Source: Rhodothalassiaceae bacterium
GTDB taxonomy: Bacteria; Pseudomonadota; Alphaproteobacteria; Sphingomonadales; Rhodothalassiaceae
Length of the DNA stretch: 64,000 nt
Assembly (NCBI GenBank): GCA_026004935.1
Contig: BPKC01000001.1
Span: 558,001-622,000, forward strand
Reading direction: 5' to 3'
This document shows, one piece after another, positions 18,390-26,286 of this stretch; within the stretch, counting starts at the first letter, position 1, and every line of letters starts with the position of its first letter. A model generated the notes under the pieces. The model had not been told where the DNA came from, did not search any database, and saw only the letters and a list, made by a program, of their open reading frames with translations. A program made the translations under genes and the position numbers.

Positions 18390-19139
18390 TCAGGGGGCGA
18401 TGTCAAGCCCCGCGCGCCGGGCCGCCTCGGCGCGGGGCAGATGGATGCCGCATTCGGTCTTCTCGCGCCCGCGCCAGCGGCCGGCTCTTACATCCGCATC
18501 CCCGGGGCGCAGGCGATCGGTGCAGGGCATGCAGCCGATGGAGACGTAGCCGTCGGCCTCCAGCGGATGCCGCAGCAGATCCTGGGCGGTGAAATAGGCC
18601 GCCACATCGGCCCGCGACCAGTCGGCCAGCGGATTGATCTTGATGCGCCCGTCCACGGCCTCGACCCGCGGAAGCCGCGCCCGGTCCGCCCCCTGGTAGC
18701 GCTTGCGGCCCGAAATCCAGGCGGAGAAGGGGGCGAGCGCATCTTCGAGCGGCAGCACCTTGCGCAGGAAGCAGCAGCGGTCCGGATTGTCGCGAAAGAG
18801 CGTCTCGCGGGGATCCTCGGCCGCAATGAGCGCGGGATCGGGCTCCACCGTGATGACGTTCGCAAGCCCCAGAATGCGCCGCAGACGGTCGCGGTAGCGC
18901 AGGGTCTCGCCGAAGAGCCTGCCGGTGTCGACGAAGATGACCGGAAGCTCCGGCGCGATCCGTGCGACCATGTGCAGCAGCACCGCCGACTCGGCCCCGA
19001 AGGAGGAGACCAGCGCGATCCGGCCGGGAAAGACGTCGTGGATCACCTCCGCCAGGACGTCTTCGGCCGGCCGGCCCGCGTAGCGGTCGGCCAGCACCCG
19101 CGCCCAGTCATCGACAAGGTGAAGCGGCAGCGCCGTCAT
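18390..19139 (-). CDS. cysH: Adenylyl-sulfate (APS) reductase, assimilatory
   Basis: Reduces activated sulfate to sulfite with thioredoxin. The 249 residues start at the ATG overlapping the stop of the preceding gene (ATGA). It has the N-type ATP-pyrophosphatase fold: SSFGAESAVLLHMV near residue 45 and VDTGRLFGETLRY near 70. RCCFLRKVLPLEDAL and GCMPCT together supply the CC plus CxxC cysteines of a [4Fe-4S] cluster, which marks enzymes acting on APS rather than PAPS. The C-terminal catalytic cysteine is present in KTECGIHLP. It belongs to the cysG-DUF2849-cysI-DUF934-cysH operon. Confidence 0.94.
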   Translation of the reverse strand: MTALPLHLVDDWARVLADRYAGRPAEDVLAEVIHDVFPGRIALVSSFGAESAVLLHMVARIAPELPVIFVDTGRLFGETLRYRDRLRRILGLANVITVEPDPALIAAEDPRETLFRDNPDRCCFLRKVLPLEDALAPFSAWISGRKRYQGADRARLPRVEAVDGRIKINPLADWSRADVAAYFTAQDLLRHPLEADGYVSIGCMPCTDRLRPGDADVRAGRWRGREKTECGIHLPRAEAARRAGLDIAP

Positions 19140-19621
19140 GCCGGAACGCCCTTTCTGCTGCGCCCGTGCCGCAGCTCCGGCACAGTCGGCCGGGCGTCGC
19201 GGGCGAACTGAAACCACAGCTTCGGGATCGCAAGGCAGCGGGCATGCGCCTCGGCCAGCGGCTCCTCCGGCAGGTCGAGCGCATCCACGCCCACCCGGCG
19301 CATCAGATCCGCCATCTGCGGCACGAGGCGCCCGCGGATCCGGATGGTTCCCCGATAGCCGAAATGGCGTCTGAGATGCCGCGCGAGCGAGGCGGGGCTG
19401 CCGTCGCGGGCATGCCGCGGCAGGATCTCCACCGCCACGGCGCGCGCGAGCAGCGGGGCGAAGTCCGCATCCTCGGCCGCGGCCGGCAGGCGCAGGACGA
19501 GGGGCCCTTCGGCCGGCACCTCGGCGGGCGCGCTCTCCCCGGTCAGATCGACGAGCGTCCCCTCGCCGGCGGCCTCGTCGAGCGGGGCGATGCGGCCGGT
19601 TTTCACGTCAAGCCGGAACAT
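19136..19621 (-). CDS. DUF934 family protein of the sulfite-reduction operon
   Basis: A 161-residue protein from ATG 19621 that overlaps both neighbours: 14 bases with cysI and 4 with cysH. The DUF934 core is visible as FRRLRGHFGY-like RHLRRHFGYRGTIRIRG, followed by LVPQMADLMRRVGVDALDL. The family almost always sits between sulfite reductase and APS/PAPS reductase genes and is annotated as an assimilation accessory of unknown activity. The tight overlap supports stoichiometric translation with CysI and CysH. No cofactor motif is seen. Confidence 0.88.
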   Translation of the reverse strand: MFRLDVKTGRIAPLDEAAGEGTLVDLTGESAPAEVPAEGPLVLRLPAAAEDADFAPLLARAVAVEILPRHARDGSPASLARHLRRHFGYRGTIRIRGRLVPQMADLMRRVGVDALDLPEEPLAEAHARCLAIPKLWFQFARDARPTVPELRHGRSRKGVPA

Positions 19622-21272
19622 AGAGGGCCTCCTTGAAGGGTTCGAGCCCGGTCCTGCGGAAGGTGTCGAGGAAGCGCTCGCCGGGCCGGCGCAGCTTGAG
19701 CCAGGTCTCGACCACGGTCTCGACCGCCCGGACGATGCCCTCCTCGTCGAAGCCGGGGCCCGTGATGGTCGCGATCGCGGCGTCCTCCGCCCCCGAGCCG
19801 CCGAGCAGCAGCTGGTAGCGCTCCTCGCCCTTGCGGTCGACGCCGAGCACGCCGATGTGGCCGGCGTGGTGATGGCCGCAGGCGTTGATGCAGCCCGAGA
19901 TCTTGATCTCCAGATGGCCGATGTCCTCCTCGTCGAAGCGCTGCGCCAGCCGCTCGGCGATGCGCTGGGCGATCGGGATCGAGCGGGCGTTGGCGAGCAC
20001 GCAGTAGTCGAGCCCCGGGCAGGCGATGATGTCGCTCGCAAGCCCCGCGTTCGCGTGGTGGAGGCCGACAGCTTTGAGCGCCACGTAGACCTCGGGCAGA
20101 TCGGCGGCCGCGACATGCGGCAGGACGAGATTCTGGCGGTGGGTGACCCTTATCTCGTCGGCCGAAAACCGCTCGGCCAGCCGGGCGACGAGCTCCATCT
20201 GCTCGGCCGTCGCATCGCCGGGAATCGCGCCCGGGGCCTTGAGCGAGACGGTGACGATCCGGTAGCCCGGCTCGCGGTGGGGCGCGACATTGGTCCGCAG
20301 AAACCGCGCAAACGCCGGGTGCCGCGCGGCGAAGCGGGCCAGCAGTTGCTGCGCCTCCGCCTCGTCGCGTGCGGGAAGCGGCGGCGGGGCGAACATGGCC
20401 GCGATGCGCGCCCGCTCGGCGGCGACGAGATCGAGATCGAAGCGGGGCAGGATCTCGGCAAAGCGCGCCTCCACCTCCTCGCGCATCGCCTCGATCCCGC
20501 GTTCGTGCACGAGGATCTTGATCCGGGCCTTGAAGGGATGGTCGCGCCGACCCCAGCGGTTGTAGACGTGAAGGATCGCTTCCAGATAGGGCAGCAGCTC
20601 GGCCTCCGGCAGGCCCTTGCGGATCACCTTTGCGATCATCGGCGTGCGGCCCTGGCCGCCGCCCACCAGCACGTCGAAGACGACGGCACCGCCCTCATCC
20701 CGCCGGGCGATGAGCCCGATGTCATGGAACCACACCGCCGTGCGGTCCTTCGGCGATGCGGTCACCGCGATCTTGAACTTGCGCGGCAGGAAGGAGAATT
20801 CCGGATGCCGCGTGGACCACTGGCGGATGAGCTCGGCGGTGATGCGGGGATCCGTCGCCTCGTCGGCGGCCGCGCCCGCGAAGGGGTCGCTCGTCACATT
20901 GCGGATGCAGTTGCCGGATGTCTGGATGCTGTGGAGATCGGCCTCCGCCAGCCGCTCCAGCACGGCGGGCATCTCGTCGAGCCGGATCCAGTTGAACTGG
21001 ATGTTCTGGCGCGTCGTGAAATGGCCGTAGCCCCTGTCGAAGCGGCGTGCGACGTCGGCCAGCGCCCGCATCTGGCGCGAATCCAGCGTGCCGTAGGGGA
21101 TCGCAACCCGCAGCATGTAGGCGTGCATCTGCAGATAGACGCCGTGCATCTGCCGGATGAGCTTGAAGTCCTCCTCCGGCAGCACGCCGGCCAGCCGCTC
21201 GGCCACCGCCTCGCGGAATTCCGCGATGCGCTCGGCAAGAAGCGCCCGGTCGTGATCGTCATAGCGGTACAT
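19608..21272 (-). CDS. cysI: Sulfite reductase hemoprotein (NirA/CysI-type nitrite/sulfite reductase)
   Basis: The siroheme-[4Fe-4S] enzyme that reduces sulfite to sulfide; 554 residues. Two ferredoxin-like repeats are recognisable (HGVYLQMHAYMLRVAIPYG and the later RVTHRQNLVLPHVA). The metal-binding cysteines form the usual two pairs: CPGLDYC (CX5C) near residue 415 and SGCINACGHHH (CX3C) near 455, the last cysteine bridging siroheme and cluster. FTTRQNIQFNWIRL near 90 is the typical anion-binding region. Flanking cysG, cysH and DUF934 argue for sulfite rather than nitrite as substrate. The electron donor is not encoded here. Confidence 0.93.
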   Translation of the reverse strand: MYRYDDHDRALLAERIAEFREAVAERLAGVLPEEDFKLIRQMHGVYLQMHAYMLRVAIPYGTLDSRQMRALADVARRFDRGYGHFTTRQNIQFNWIRLDEMPAVLERLAEADLHSIQTSGNCIRNVTSDPFAGAAADEATDPRITAELIRQWSTRHPEFSFLPRKFKIAVTASPKDRTAVWFHDIGLIARRDEGGAVVFDVLVGGGQGRTPMIAKVIRKGLPEAELLPYLEAILHVYNRWGRRDHPFKARIKILVHERGIEAMREEVEARFAEILPRFDLDLVAAERARIAAMFAPPPLPARDEAEAQQLLARFAARHPAFARFLRTNVAPHREPGYRIVTVSLKAPGAIPGDATAEQMELVARLAERFSADEIRVTHRQNLVLPHVAAADLPEVYVALKAVGLHHANAGLASDIIACPGLDYCVLANARSIPIAQRIAERLAQRFDEEDIGHLEIKISGCINACGHHHAGHIGVLGVDRKGEERYQLLLGGSGAEDAAIATITGPGFDEEGIVRAVETVVETWLKLRRPGERFLDTFRRTGLEPFKEALYVPA

Positions 21273-21594
21273 CGCCGCGCCTTTCGATGACGTCGCGTTC
21301 CCACAGATCGGGTCTGACCGACGGGCCCAGCGCCCGCAGCCGCTCGCGCAGCTTCACGGGGCGGACGCGCCCCTCGGCGTCGCATTCGGCCTCGATCGCG
21401 GCGACCAGCTCCACCTCGGCCCGGGCGTTCGCCTCGCGGGCGCGCTGCAGCAGGCCGTCGCGCTCCGCCGGTGTCGCCGCGAAGGCCGCCCCGGCGGGAT
21501 CGCGCAGCCAGCGCCCGTCGGCGGCGAGAAACACGCCCGCGCCCGACCACAGCTCATGCGCCGTCACGATCCAGCCGCGCCGCTGATCCGTCAT
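21259..21594 (-). CDS. DUF2849 family protein of the sulfite-reduction operon
   Basis: A 111-residue protein that starts inside the last codons of cysG (ATGA overlap) and ends inside the start of cysI (14-base overlap). WIVTAHELWSGAGVFLAADGRW is the DUF2849 hallmark: an N-terminal beta hairpin followed by an acidic helical half ending in RPDLWERDVIERRGD. The family is known only from this operon context between cysG and cysI in alphaproteobacteria and has no assigned activity. Its position suggests a chaperone-like or regulatory partner of sulfite reductase; that is inference. Confidence 0.85.
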   Translation of the reverse strand: MTDQRRGWIVTAHELWSGAGVFLAADGRWLRDPAGAAFAATPAERDGLLQRAREANARAEVELVAAIEAECDAEGRVRPVKLRERLRALGPSVRPDLWERDVIERRGDVPL

Positions 21595-22979
21595 GAGACC
21601 GCTCCCGCGATCGCCGCTCCGGCCGCGTCCGCGCGCGCCGTCCCGATCGCCGCCGCGGCCGGCGCGCCGAGGATGAACAACGCGGGACTCGTGATCCGCC
21701 GCTCGCTCACGGTGCGCGCAAGGGTCCCGAGGGTCGCGACGAGCCGCCGCTCGCCCGGCCAGCCGATGCGCTCGGCGATCAGCACCGGCGTGTCGGGGGC
21801 AAGGCCTCCCTCGAGCAGGTCGCGCGCCCAGGCTTCGGCCTCGCCGACGCCCATGTAGACGACGAGGCTGCGGTCGCCGCGGGCCAGACCCGACAGATCG
21901 GCCGCCGCGCCCCCCGCCTTTCTGGCGGTCACGAAGGACACCGCCTGCGCGCCGTCGCGCGCGGTGAGCGCGATGCCGGCCGCGGCCGCGGCGGCGCTGG
22001 CCGCCGTCACCCCGGGCAGGATCCGATGCCGCACGCCGGCCCGGCGCAGGGCCGCGACCTCTTCCATCGTATGCGCGAAGATCGCCGGATCCCCGCCTTT
22101 GAGCCGCAGCACGAGGCGTCCGCGCCGGGCGTGGGCGATCATGAGGCTCGTCGCCCGCGCCAGCGCCCCGGACTTGTCGCGGCCCGCGCGGCGGGAGACG
22201 TCGATCACCAGCGCATCGCGGCGCGCCAGCGCCAGCACCTCGGGCGAGACGAGCCCGTCATGGAGGATGACGTCGGCGAGCGAGAGCAGCCGCGCGGTCT
22301 CGATCGTCAGCCAGTCCGCCCGCCCCGGCCCCGCGCCCGCGATCACGACCTCGCCGGCGCGATCGCGCCGGGCCTCCGCCGCGGTGCCGAGGGCCCGCTC
22401 GAGCCCGGCGGCGAGGATGAAACGGCGGTCCTTGGTCGACTCCCCGCAGGCCCGCCAGCGCGCGCGCAGCCGGGCGAATCGTCGGGCCAGCGCGCCGAGA
22501 TCGGCCGGCAGCAGCGCCTCGATCCGCCGGCGGATGAGCGCGGCGAGCTGCGGCAGCGTCCCGCCGGTGGCGATCGCCACCTGTACCGGCGGCCGGGCGA
22601 CGAGGGCGGGAAAGAAGACGTCGCAGAGCTCCCGGCGGTCGACGGCGTTGACCAGCGCCCCGGCGCGCCGGGCGGCCGCGGCGAGGGTCCGCGTGAGCCG
22701 ATCATCCTCGAGCGCGAGGATGACGAGCCGCGCCCCCGCAAGCTCCCCGGGCTCCGGCAGCCGCGCGACGAGCGCGACACCCGCATCTTCTTCCGCCGCC
22801 GCAACCAGCGCCGGCATCGGCCGCGCGCCGGCGAACAGCCGCACCGCGACGCCCGCCGCGCGCAGGGTCTTCAGCTTGGCGAGCGCCGCCGCCCCGCCGC
22901 CGACCAGCACCACCGGCCGGTCGCCGAGCCGAAGATCGACGAGAAGATGTGCGCGTGCGCGCGCTCCGGGCTCCGCCAT
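21591..22979 (-). CDS. cysG: Siroheme synthase (fused precorrin-2 dehydrogenase/ferrochelatase and uroporphyrinogen-III methyltransferase)
   Basis: A bifunctional 462-residue enzyme making siroheme for CysI. The N-terminal half is the NAD-dependent precorrin-2 dehydrogenase and iron chelatase (LLVDLRLGDRPVVLVGGG, Rossmann glycines near residue 25; VNAVDRRELCDVFFPALV near 110). The C-terminal half, from about residue 210, is the SAM-dependent uroporphyrinogen-III methyltransferase (AGPGRADWLTIETARLL, DVILHDGLVSPEVL, VRLKGGDPAIF-like VLRLKGGDPAIF, and GITAASAAAAAAGI-like VTAASAAAAAAGIALT). Start ATG 22979 follows GCGAGGAC. It heads the sulfite-reduction operon and overlaps DUF2849. Confidence 0.95.
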   Translation of the reverse strand: MAEPGARARAHLLVDLRLGDRPVVLVGGGAAALAKLKTLRAAGVAVRLFAGARPMPALVAAAEEDAGVALVARLPEPGELAGARLVILALEDDRLTRTLAAAARRAGALVNAVDRRELCDVFFPALVARPPVQVAIATGGTLPQLAALIRRRIEALLPADLGALARRFARLRARWRACGESTKDRRFILAAGLERALGTAAEARRDRAGEVVIAGAGPGRADWLTIETARLLSLADVILHDGLVSPEVLALARRDALVIDVSRRAGRDKSGALARATSLMIAHARRGRLVLRLKGGDPAIFAHTMEEVAALRRAGVRHRILPGVTAASAAAAAAGIALTARDGAQAVSFVTARKAGGAAADLSGLARGDRSLVVYMGVGEAEAWARDLLEGGLAPDTPVLIAERIGWPGERRLVATLGTLARTVSERRITSPALFILGAPAAAAIGTARADAAGAAIAGAVS

Positions 22980-23388
22980 CGTCCTCGCTTTCCTGCCGGA
23001 CGGCCGCGGCGCGCACGGGGTGTGAGACGCACGGCCGCGACCGCGCCGAGGATGCCGCCCGCGGCCCCGGCCCGGCAAACGAGGATATCTTCGCGCTCGG
23101 CGAAGTTTTTCTCATCCTGCCCAGGGCGGTTCCGCCCGCGGCCGCGCCGGCCGGCCCCGGGCCGTTTTCCGTCCCCCATAAGACCGGACTGACCTTCCGC
23201 GCCGACCCGCGCCTCGTCGCCAGCTCGCAGCGGGTTTGCACGTCAGACAGTAAAATGCCCCCCGCCTCGCTCAACATCAGTATAGCCCGCGGATATCAGG
23301 GGACACCAAAAACTCAGCCATAACCATTTGCTCCATATGATATTGACATGATATAGTCTCTAGCCTACCATGTTTTTACTCTGGTGAT
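22980..23388. other. Gene-free boundary between the cys operon and an A+T-richer insertion
   Basis: About 230 G+C-rich bases upstream of cysG, presumably holding its promoter, give way near 23220-23280 to clearly A+T-richer sequence (for example CATATGATATTGACATGATATAG at 23334-23356, split here by position only). I see no gene, terminator or tRNA. The change in base composition marks the left edge of the foreign segment, but I found no clean target-site duplication or attachment repeat. A short GGGGACACC string at 23298-23306 recalls ends seen near IS200-type elements and is too short to use. Confidence 0.5.
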
Positions 23389-25178
23389 GTGACGTGCCTG
23401 GTCGGGAAGAACGAGTCGGGCAAGACAGCGTTTCTTCAGGCACTCTATCTCTTGATGCCTGCACGCGAGAATATAAAACTGTCCACCCATGAGCAGTACC
23501 CAGCGTGGCTAGAGAAGCGCGATCGGGTCAACAAGAATGATCTCGGCGCGTTCTGCCCAGTCCGGGCGACCTTTGAACTGGAACAGTCCGATTTAGAAGC
23601 TGTTGCCAACGTGCTCGGTGAGGGGGTCCTCTCCAGCGCCACACTAGTCTTGGAAAGGAGGTATAACGGAGATCTCATCTTCATGGTTCAGACAGAAGAG
23701 GTCGCCGCGGTCCGAAATTTGGTCGATATGCTAGAGCTTCCAAAGAGTTATGCAAGGCGTGCGCGCTCTATCAACAGCCTAGAAGATTTGCGCAAGCTGG
23801 CTACCGAGCTGTCGGATATGACCGAGGACACGGACGCAACCGCTGCCGGTGCTGCGCTGTTAAGTAAGATTGATGAGGTCTATGGCACGAGGGGCGTCGA
23901 ACAGGCCGCGCGGGCTGCTCTGGAACAGAGGGTCCCCAAATTCTTTTACTTTAGCGAGTACAGTACCCTGCCGTATAAAGTGGTAATCCAGAGGGTGTTG
24001 CGGGAGGAGGACCGCCAGCTGACGGACGGCGAGCTGACCGCCCGCTCTCTGCTGCGAATGGCGGCCGCAGAAGGCGAGTACCTGCTGGATTCGGATTATG
24101 AGCGACGCAAGCGCGAGCTGGAGAACGTGGCGAACGCCCTTACAGACGATGTGTTGAGATTTTGGAGCCAGAATCCCGAGCTGCGGGTGCATCCAGACAT
24201 CGAGCGGCGCACTGCAACGACGCCTCCCGGGTCAGACGCTGACGAGCTAAAGATCCGGATATGGGACAACCGTCATCAGCTGTCTTTGCCGATCGACGAG
24301 CACTCTAGTGGATTCCGGTGGTTTTTTTCGTTTTTGGCTGCGTTCTCCGAGTACGAGTTCGCTGAGACGCCCGTAGTTATCTTTCGTTGGACGAGCCGGC
24401 CTTGGGGCTGCACGCGCGGGCCCAAGCGGACTTCCTAAGGTTCATCGACGAACGCTTATCGAGAAGGCACCAAGTTATTTACACCACACATTCGCCATTC
24501 ATGGTTCAGCCGGGGAAGCTTGAGCGTGTGCGGTTGGTAGAGGACAAGGGTCCCAAGGAGGGTGCGAAGGTATCGGCGAACATCATGTCCACGGATCGAG
24601 ATACGCTATTTCCCCTCCAAGGCGCTCTGGGGTACGACTTGGCGCAGCATTTGTTCATCGCGCCTCACAACTTGGTCGTCGAGGGTACGTCCGACTACAC
24701 GTACCTTAGGGTAATTTCTGACTTTTTCACGCAGCAGGGGGATCGCCAGCCGCTGGACGAGCGGTGGTCAATAGTTCCGGTGGGCGGTGCAGATTTGGTG
24801 CCGACGTTCGTCGCGCTGCTTGGCCATCACCTCGACATAACGGTTGTGGTGGATGCTCGCGAAGAGGGACACCAGAGGTTATCAAAGTTGGCATCGGAAG
24901 GCTATCTCGCCGACAAGCGCATCATCACGATCGGCGAACTGCTCGGAAAGCCCAGCGCGGACGTTGAGGATCTGTTCTCTCCCGGCGATTACTTGGACCT
25001 GTACAACAGAGCGTTCGGAAAGAGCCACAGGGTAGTGGACTTGAAGGGTGCCGACCCGATCGTAAAGCGCCTTGCTCGTCTCGAAGGTATCAGGCGCTTC
25101 GACCACGGCAAGCCAGCTGACGTGTTCCTACGCGATCGGGCCAGCATCGCTGCCCAAGCTCAGCAAGAAGACGCTTGA
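23389..25178 (+). pseudogene. OLD-family-like AAA ATPase with TOPRIM domain, 5'-truncated and frameshifted
   Basis: An ABC-type AAA ATPase/nuclease related to OLD and other predicted defence or repair nucleases, in damaged form. Walker A is VGKNESGKTAFLQALYLL at the very start; homologues carry about 25 more residues before it, and only a short in-frame tail (back to a stop at 23344) is present. The coiled-coil/arm region fills residues ~60-300. Near 24384-24390 the frame changes: VVIF in one frame continues as LDEPALGLHARAQADFL (Walker B and D-loop) in another, as expected from loss of one base. TTHSPFMV (H-switch) follows, then TOPRIM-like NLVVEGTSDYTYL and ITVVVDAREEG. Base composition is distinctly lower in G+C than all neighbours, indicating horizontal transfer. 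Confidence 0.8.
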
Positions 25179-25189
25179 GCAATCTTTGA

Positions 25190-25205
25190 AGCCCTCTTCA
25201 GGGCT
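25190..25205 (+). terminator. Short hairpin after the OLD-like gene
   Basis: AGCCCT-CTTC-AGGGCT forms a perfect six-base-pair stem with a four-base loop, 12 bases after the stop of the TOPRIM-bearing frame. No run of T follows, so it is a weak intrinsic terminator at best. Confidence 0.35.
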
Positions 25206-25749
25206 GTCAACCAGACGCTGGTCACAAAAAAATAGCAACCCATGACACAAGCCGGAATTGTCTTCAGCTCATGCCAGTTGACCGACAGCGATGCATTGAG
25301 TGGCGACGTGTACTGTCGCTGATTGGGAGTGTTACTGTATTGACTTGCATTATTCTGCCCGTTGCTATCATCTCTACTGCGGCCGCATACTTCTTGACCT
25401 TCTTCGTCCGTTCGAGCCCGACTAAGTTTCGAACACCCGTAACAGATGGCCGTCCGTTCCTGCGGCGGGCGGGCGGGGCTGAGGCGCCGCCAGCCCGCCC
25501 GTGAGGTTCGCTCGCCTTTGGCCGCGGCAGGACGGCCGATGCGGTGCGCCCTGTTGGGCCGCGATGACAGCCGTTCGCCCCGGCACTCACCTCTTCCCCG
25601 CGCGGGTTCCACCTGGTTTAGCGGCCTGGGCTCACCGCCCCCCGCGGCTCCGCCCGCGGCCGCCCGGGCGGCCTGCGCCGCAGGGGTGCTTGTCAGGGCC
25701 GGGCGCGGATGCCAAAAGCCGGGGCGGGACCGGTGCGGGAGGAGATGCC
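25206..25749. other. Gene-poor right part of the insertion and leader of the TRAP operon
   Basis: The A+T-richer composition continues to about 25440, then the usual G+C-rich composition returns. A frame at 25271-25504 could encode a short protein with one hydrophobic stretch (LTCIILPVAIISTAAAYFL), but it has no ribosome site, runs across the composition boundary and ends in low-complexity sequence, so I do not call it. Bases 25440-25745 contain no recognisable gene; in particular there is no TRAP substrate-binding protein, which would normally lie here. GGGAGGAG at 25738-25745 is the ribosome site for the next gene. Confidence 0.5.
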
Positions 25750-26286
25750 ATGCGCCTTCGTCTGCTGCTGCGGCTGATGGCGCGGCTGGAAGAGGCGCTC
25801 GGGCGGCTTGCGGGTGCGGCGCTTCTTCTGCTCGTCGTCGTCCAGTTCGCGCTGGTGGTGATGGCGGCGGTGTTCGCCGAGGGCTCGATCTGGCTCCAGG
25901 AATCCCGGATGTATCTGAACGCCCTCGTCTTCCTCGGTGCGGCGGGCTACACGCTGATGCGCGATGCGCATGTGCGCGTCGACGTCTTCTTCAACGATCT
26001 GCCGCGCGGCGCGCGCGCGCTCGTCGACATCGGCGGCACGCTGCTCTTCCTTGTGCCCTTCCTCGTCGTGCTGTGGTGGGGCGCGCTGCCCTATGTGGCG
26101 GACTCCTGGGCGATCCGCGAGGGCTCGACCGAGACCGGCGGCATCCCCTTCGTCTACGGCCTCAAGTCGCTGATCCTGCTGTTCGCGGGCACGCTGACGC
26201 TGGAGGCGGCCGCGCTCGTCGCCCGCGGCCTGCTGCGGCTCGGCGAGGTGGACGGAGCGGCCGAGAAGGGTGGAGGCGCGCCGTGA
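25750..26286 (+). CDS. TRAP transporter small permease (DctQ type)
   Basis: The small membrane subunit of a tripartite ATP-independent periplasmic transporter, which uses ion gradients to import organic acids and related solutes. It has 178 residues from an ATG behind GGGAGGAG. Four hydrophobic helices are visible (about 20-42, 50-75, 90-112, 135-160), with the DctQ hallmark WLQESRMYLNALVFLGAAGYT and DAHVRVDVFF. The stop overlaps the GTG of the large permease. The periplasmic binding protein usually encoded alongside is absent nearby, so the substrate cannot be inferred. Confidence 0.9.
   Translation: MRLRLLLRLMARLEEALGRLAGAALLLLVVVQFALVVMAAVFAEGSIWLQESRMYLNALVFLGAAGYTLMRDAHVRVDVFFNDLPRGARALVDIGGTLLFLVPFLVVLWWGALPYVADSWAIREGSTETGGIPFVYGLKSLILLFAGTLTLEAAALVARGLLRLGEVDGAAEKGGGAP

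Noticed and set aside
19640-19670. TTCGAGCCC resembling a tRNA T-loop
   Set aside because: It lies inside the well-conserved C-terminus of the sulfite reductase gene, and no acceptor or anticodon stem can be built around it.
23298-23306. GGGGACACC string resembling an IS200-type element end
   Set aside because: Nine bases are too short, and no transposase gene or second end was found nearby.
25271-25504. Small membrane-protein gene with one hydrophobic helix
   Set aside because: It has no ribosome site and its last third is low-complexity sequence beyond the composition boundary. The hydrophobic stretch can arise by chance in T-rich DNA.
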